From a virus: DNA of 24,839 nucleotides. Location of the stretch: the IMG/VR virus record IMGVR_UViG_3300032240_001459, positions 1-24,839 of that record; one strand, written 5' to 3'. Below, one piece after another: positions 22,840 to 24,839 of this stretch. Each line of letters begins with the position of its first letter. The stretch's first letter is position 1. Position numbers and translations under genes: made by a program. The notes under the pieces are model-generated. The model saw only the letters and a list, made by a program, of their open reading frames with translations. It ran no database searches and was not told where the DNA came from.

Positions 22840-23716
22840 GGCTTTAGGGCTGCTCCTACACGTGTACGCAGAGGGGGCCGTAGGAGGCTCTAGAAGGCTC
22901 TCTAAGGACTTTGGGGTGGGTAGGGTGTATGTCGAGTCAGGCTTGATAGAACTGCGCTCTAACGACCTTGTAAGCCTTGTAAAGGGCAAAACCGACAAGG
23001 GTAACTACTGGGCTCAAGTTGAGATAACTGAGGCAGGGGCAGACCTTGTAAAAGCGCTGTCCAAAAAAGGTAAGCTCCGTTGTCGAAAATCAACAACGGA
23101 CCCGTTGTCGAAAACCAAGCCATCTATTGAACAGAATAGCAATCTAGCTAATTATCCTAATAGTAAAGATGCTAATTCTTTTAATAGTAAAAATACCCCC
23201 GAAGGGGAAAAAGAAAAAGAAACTTATACAGGAGTAGAAAATATGTTAGGCACAACGCCAATGGACCCAGATGATTTAGCTGCCGAGATTGCCAAGGACA
23301 AGGAGCGCAAGAAGAAGCAGACTGCCGAAGAGAAGAGTCAGAACTATCAGAAGCGTAAGTCAGACCGCGAAAATCGCTCTGTAAAAGATTGGAGCCCTGC
23401 CGATACCGTCAACTACTTCGCGCAACAGTGCAACCTCTTGTGGCATATAAAGGAGTTCCGTGTTGATAGGGCTGCATTTGTTAGTGCTGTAAAGAATTTC
23501 CGCGACACGTTTGACACCGACGGGGTGCTTGAAAAAGAACTTATTGACCGATATTTTGACAGCATCAAACATGATACTAAGAAAAACGACGGAGAAGTTT
23601 TGTGGAAAACTTTTATTAAGTACGCCCCACTTCGCGTTGAAGAGATACGTCGTGATAGTGTTGCTGAAGACTTAGAAGCAGCAGAGACAGTAAGAGCTAG
23701 TAGAAAGGGTTTGTAA
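22823..23716 (+). CDS. Winged-helix replication initiator-like protein
   Basis: 297 residues. About 1-80 is a winged-helix DNA-binding domain: LSPKALGLLLHVYAEG, recognition region SRRLSKDFGVGRVYVESGLI, then LRSNDLVSLVKGKTDKGNYW as wing and strand. About 85-140 is a low-complexity linker with an 8-residue repeat starting Asn-Ser at 105, 113 and 121. About 155-185 is Lys-rich, and about 190-297 is a helical domain (WSPADTVNYFAQQCNLLWHI). The layout (DNA-binding head, linker, C-terminal domain, helicase loader next door) is like lambda O or DnaD-type initiators. The linker DNA carries iteron-like repeats. The start is inside the upstream gene without a clear ribosome site. It runs TAATG into the loader gene. 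Confidence 0.88.
   Translation: MALSPKALGLLLHVYAEGAVGGSRRLSKDFGVGRVYVESGLIELRSNDLVSLVKGKTDKGNYWAQVEITEAGADLVKALSKKGKLRCRKSTTDPLSKTKPSIEQNSNLANYPNSKDANSFNSKNTPEGEKEKETYTGVENMLGTTPMDPDDLAAEIAKDKERKKKQTAEEKSQNYQKRKSDRENRSVKDWSPADTVNYFAQQCNLLWHIKEFRVDRAAFVSAVKNFRDTFDTDGVLEKELIDRYFDSIKHDTKKNDGEVLWKTFIKYAPLRVEEIRRDSVAEDLEAAETVRASRKGL
23077..23114. repeat. Direct repeat with inverted half-copy (candidate origin element)
   Basis: CCGTTGTCGAAAA occurs perfectly at 23077-23089 and 23102-23114, 25 bases apart. Between them lies ACAACGG (23093-23099), the inverted complement of the repeat's CCGTTGT. Hence there are three copies of the 7-base core in a 32-base span (23077-23108), in + / - / + orientation, inside the initiator gene. 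Confidence 0.65.
23123..23194 (+). repeat. Iteron-like 24-bp tandem repeats in an AT-rich stretch
   Basis: AATAGCAAT at 23135, AATAGTAAA at 23159 and AATAGTAAA at 23183 recur at exactly 24-base steps. The last two units also share GCTAATT at 23147 and 23171, and the first unit is degenerate. The stretch is AT-rich. The period is a multiple of three, so it also encodes an 8-residue repeat (NS..AN..). It resembles the iterons of lambda-type origins lying within the initiator gene. Confidence 0.65.
23189..23207 (-). terminator. UUCG-tetraloop terminator on the minus strand
   Basis: Read on the minus strand, CCCC (23207-23204), TTCG loop, GGGG (23199-23196), then TATTTTT. The C(UUCG)G loop is exceptionally stable and is followed by five U. 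It would stop leftward transcription into the repeat region. On the + strand it is followed by A-runs and would not terminate. Confidence 0.5.
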
Positions 23717-24402
23717 TGTACGACTTAGCAAAACAAAAAGTACGTCGCAAAGCTTGGATTCAATCTTCCAACATACCTAAAGCTCGTCTTGGTTGGACGT
23801 TAGATGATTGTAAAGATACTCATCCTGATGACATAGAAGATATTAAAAAATGGATTGGTCACCTAGACCGCGGCTCAGTTGTTCGCGCTTCTGGAGAGGA
23901 CAATTGCGGTAAGGGTTTACTATTTGCTGGCAAGCCAGGGCGCGGTAAGTCAACAGTGGCTGCTTCTATCCTTCAGACAGTTATGCTCAATTCCCCCCTT
24001 CTTGCGTTTGACGTTGAAGAGGGTGGGGTTTTAATTCGTCCTTGCTACTTTATGACCTTTAATGACGTGCTTTCTTTATCAGGCCGTTTAATGGATAGCC
24101 CGACAGACTGGGAAGAAGTCCTCTACTATGGTGTCTTAGGCGAGGCTCATGACTCCTATAACATCAGAGTCCTAGTGATAGACGATGTTGGCAAAGAGCA
24201 TTCCAGCCTAAGCGGTTGGCAAAAAAACGTATTGCATCATGTGTTGCGTAATAGATTTAATCGTGGTTTGCCAACTATTGTTACTACTAACGTTATGTTG
24301 GAAGATTGGGGCACACTGTATGGTGATGCAACAGAAAGCTTTGCTAAAGAAGCCTTCCACTATTTCAATATGGTTACTAACAAAGGAGACCTACGAGAAT
24401 GA
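23716..24402 (+). CDS. DnaC-type AAA+ helicase loader
   Basis: 228 residues. Walker A is GKPGRGKST at 72-80, Walker B is RVLVIDDVGKEH at 151-162, and a sensor-1-like TIVTTN lies at 187-192, preceded by VLRNRFNRGLP, the usual DnaC/IstB order. The N-terminal 60 residues are a basic helix and a helical region that would contact the helicase or the initiator. Such loaders deposit the replicative helicase on the origin. It follows the winged-helix gene by TAATG and overlaps the SWIM gene by ATGA, forming one replication operon. A zinc-binding N-terminal domain of some DnaC/DnaI proteins is absent. The helicase itself is not in the window and could be the host's. Confidence 0.95.
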   Translation: MYDLAKQKVRRKAWIQSSNIPKARLGWTLDDCKDTHPDDIEDIKKWIGHLDRGSVVRASGEDNCGKGLLFAGKPGRGKSTVAASILQTVMLNSPLLAFDVEEGGVLIRPCYFMTFNDVLSLSGRLMDSPTDWEEVLYYGVLGEAHDSYNIRVLVIDDVGKEHSSLSGWQKNVLHHVLRNRFNRGLPTIVTTNVMLEDWGTLYGDATESFAKEAFHYFNMVTNKGDLRE

Positions 24403-24707
24403 GCAAGGTAATGGATACTAAACTTGTACAAGTTTTTCTAAGTCAGACACAGACACCTGGACCAGGTATCTATGAGGTGTCAGTCGATGATGACAACAAG
24501 TTTTATTGCACTTGCCCAGGTTTTCAAGGTCGCAACACATGTAAACATGTTAAGTTTGTAACTGCCCGTGTTAAGTCTAACGGCGGAGATAATTACCCAT
24601 TAGAGTTTTCTAGCCGTGCAACTAAAGATGATGTTGTAAAGGCTAAACAATCTAAAGAAGAGTTTAGAGATTTCGTCATAAGATTTGGCAAGATTGAAGT
24701 CTTCTAA
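24399..24707 (+). CDS. SWIM zinc-finger protein
   Basis: 102 residues, a compact SWIM domain: FYCTCPGFQGRNTCKHVKFV, with ligands Cys37, Cys39, Cys48 and His50 (CxC...CxH). SWIM fingers bind DNA or proteins and often accompany recombination or helicase enzymes. Here it is a stand-alone protein in the replication operon, with a basic/acidic helical C-terminus (DDVVKAKQSKEEFRDFVIRF). AAAGGAG is 10 bases before the ATG. A second Met at codon 5 is an alternative start. Its stop overlaps the next start by one base. Confidence 0.92.
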   Translation: MSKVMDTKLVQVFLSQTQTPGPGIYEVSVDDDNKFYCTCPGFQGRNTCKHVKFVTARVKSNGGDNYPLEFSSRATKDDVVKAKQSKEEFRDFVIRFGKIEVF

Positions 24708-24839
24708 TGAAAAATGGGGATATCAGTAACGAACTCCCCAAAAGGATACTAGTTACCACAGACATTATTATGGATGTGGAAATTAACATAAAAAAGAAGT
24801 TGTTAATTATCCCATCTGTTAAGATAAATAAAAAGTTTA
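24707..24839 (+). CDS. Partial gene running off the window end
   Basis: An ATG at 24707 overlapping the SWIM gene's TAA (TAATG) opens a frame that has no stop in the remaining 44 codons. The visible protein begins MKNGDISNELPKRILVTTDI and continues with strands rich in Ile/Val/Lys (LLIIPSV). This is too little to identify a family. The tight coupling suggests another replication or recombination protein. The first codons contain a 6-bp inverted repeat (TGGGGA at 24715, TCCCCA at 24735). Confidence 0.6.
   Translation, partial: MKNGDISNELPKRILVTTDIIMDVEINIKKKLLIIPSVKINKKF

Noticed and set aside
22826-22850. GCCCTAA/TTAGGGC hairpin across the stop of the acidic-protein gene and start of the initiator gene
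   Set aside because: 7-bp stem with an 11-base loop and no T-run; might influence coupling but nothing supports it beyond pairing.
22905-22927. G-quadruplex in the initiator gene
   Set aside because: Only three adjacent runs of at least three G are present; the fourth is too far away.
24710-24740. Inverted repeat TGGGGA/TCCCCA with A-run, as a minus-strand terminator
   Set aside because: Only a 6-bp stem with a 14-base loop inside the start of an apparent gene; too weak to call.

Overview
The window is one continuous stretch of a contractile-tailed (myovirus-type) bacteriophage genome. Every credible gene lies on the + strand and the genes are tightly packed, with many stop/start overlaps (TAATG, ATGA, GTGTATAA). 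The diagnostic set is a tail sheath, a tail tube, a tape measure with a wall-degrading domain, a contractile-injection-type hub adaptor, a LysM baseplate protein, a gp27-like hub, an OB-fold spike, a gp25-like wedge, a gpJ/gp6-like wedge and a gpI-like tail protein. No RNA gene, integrase or CRISPR is visible. Terminase, portal, capsid and a free endolysin are absent and presumably lie outside the window. The base composition is moderate and the tape measure carries a lysozyme-like domain of a type I associate with actinobacteriophages, so an uncultured actinobacterial (perhaps freshwater) host is possible, but that is inference only.

Layout. (a) 36-4396: a very large glycine-rich adhesin/fibre protein and two small companions, closed by a strong terminator at 4412-4449. 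(b) 4467-6895: a family-2 glycosyltransferase with TPR-like repeats, a probable neck protein, a small beta-rich protein, and three tiny Lys-rich proteins (two with a CxxCGCG motif), closed by a second terminator at 6903-6928. (c) 7003-11311: neck and tail-completion proteins, tail sheath, tail tube, and two overlapping tail-assembly-chaperone frames that may be joined by a +1 frameshift. (d) 11311-21846: the tape measure and the complete baseplate, ending in a 930-residue gpI-like protein with several carbohydrate-binding-like modules. (e) 21859-22170: a small three-helix membrane protein with a perfect 10-bp-stem terminator buried in its coding sequence. (f) 22171-24839: an acidic Rossmann-like protein, then a replication block: a winged-helix initiator-like protein, a DnaC-type helicase loader, a SWIM zinc-finger protein and a gene running off the end.

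How the parts work together. The neck proteins close the head and the tail. Sheath polymerises around tube to a length set by the tape measure. The hub, spike and wedge proteins form the baseplate, and the large modular proteins at both ends of the block probably bind host glycans. The glycosyltransferase may decorate virion proteins. The winged-helix/loader pair resembles lambda O/P in organisation. Short repeats spaced 24-25 bp inside the winged-helix gene, in the linker, mark a candidate replication origin.

The most notable observations are the candidate nested origin, a His-rich insertion with two HxH motifs in the spike OB fold, a possible +1 frameshift in the tail chaperones, the terminator inside the membrane-protein gene, and repeated nested insertion of small beta modules into loops of fibre and baseplate proteins.
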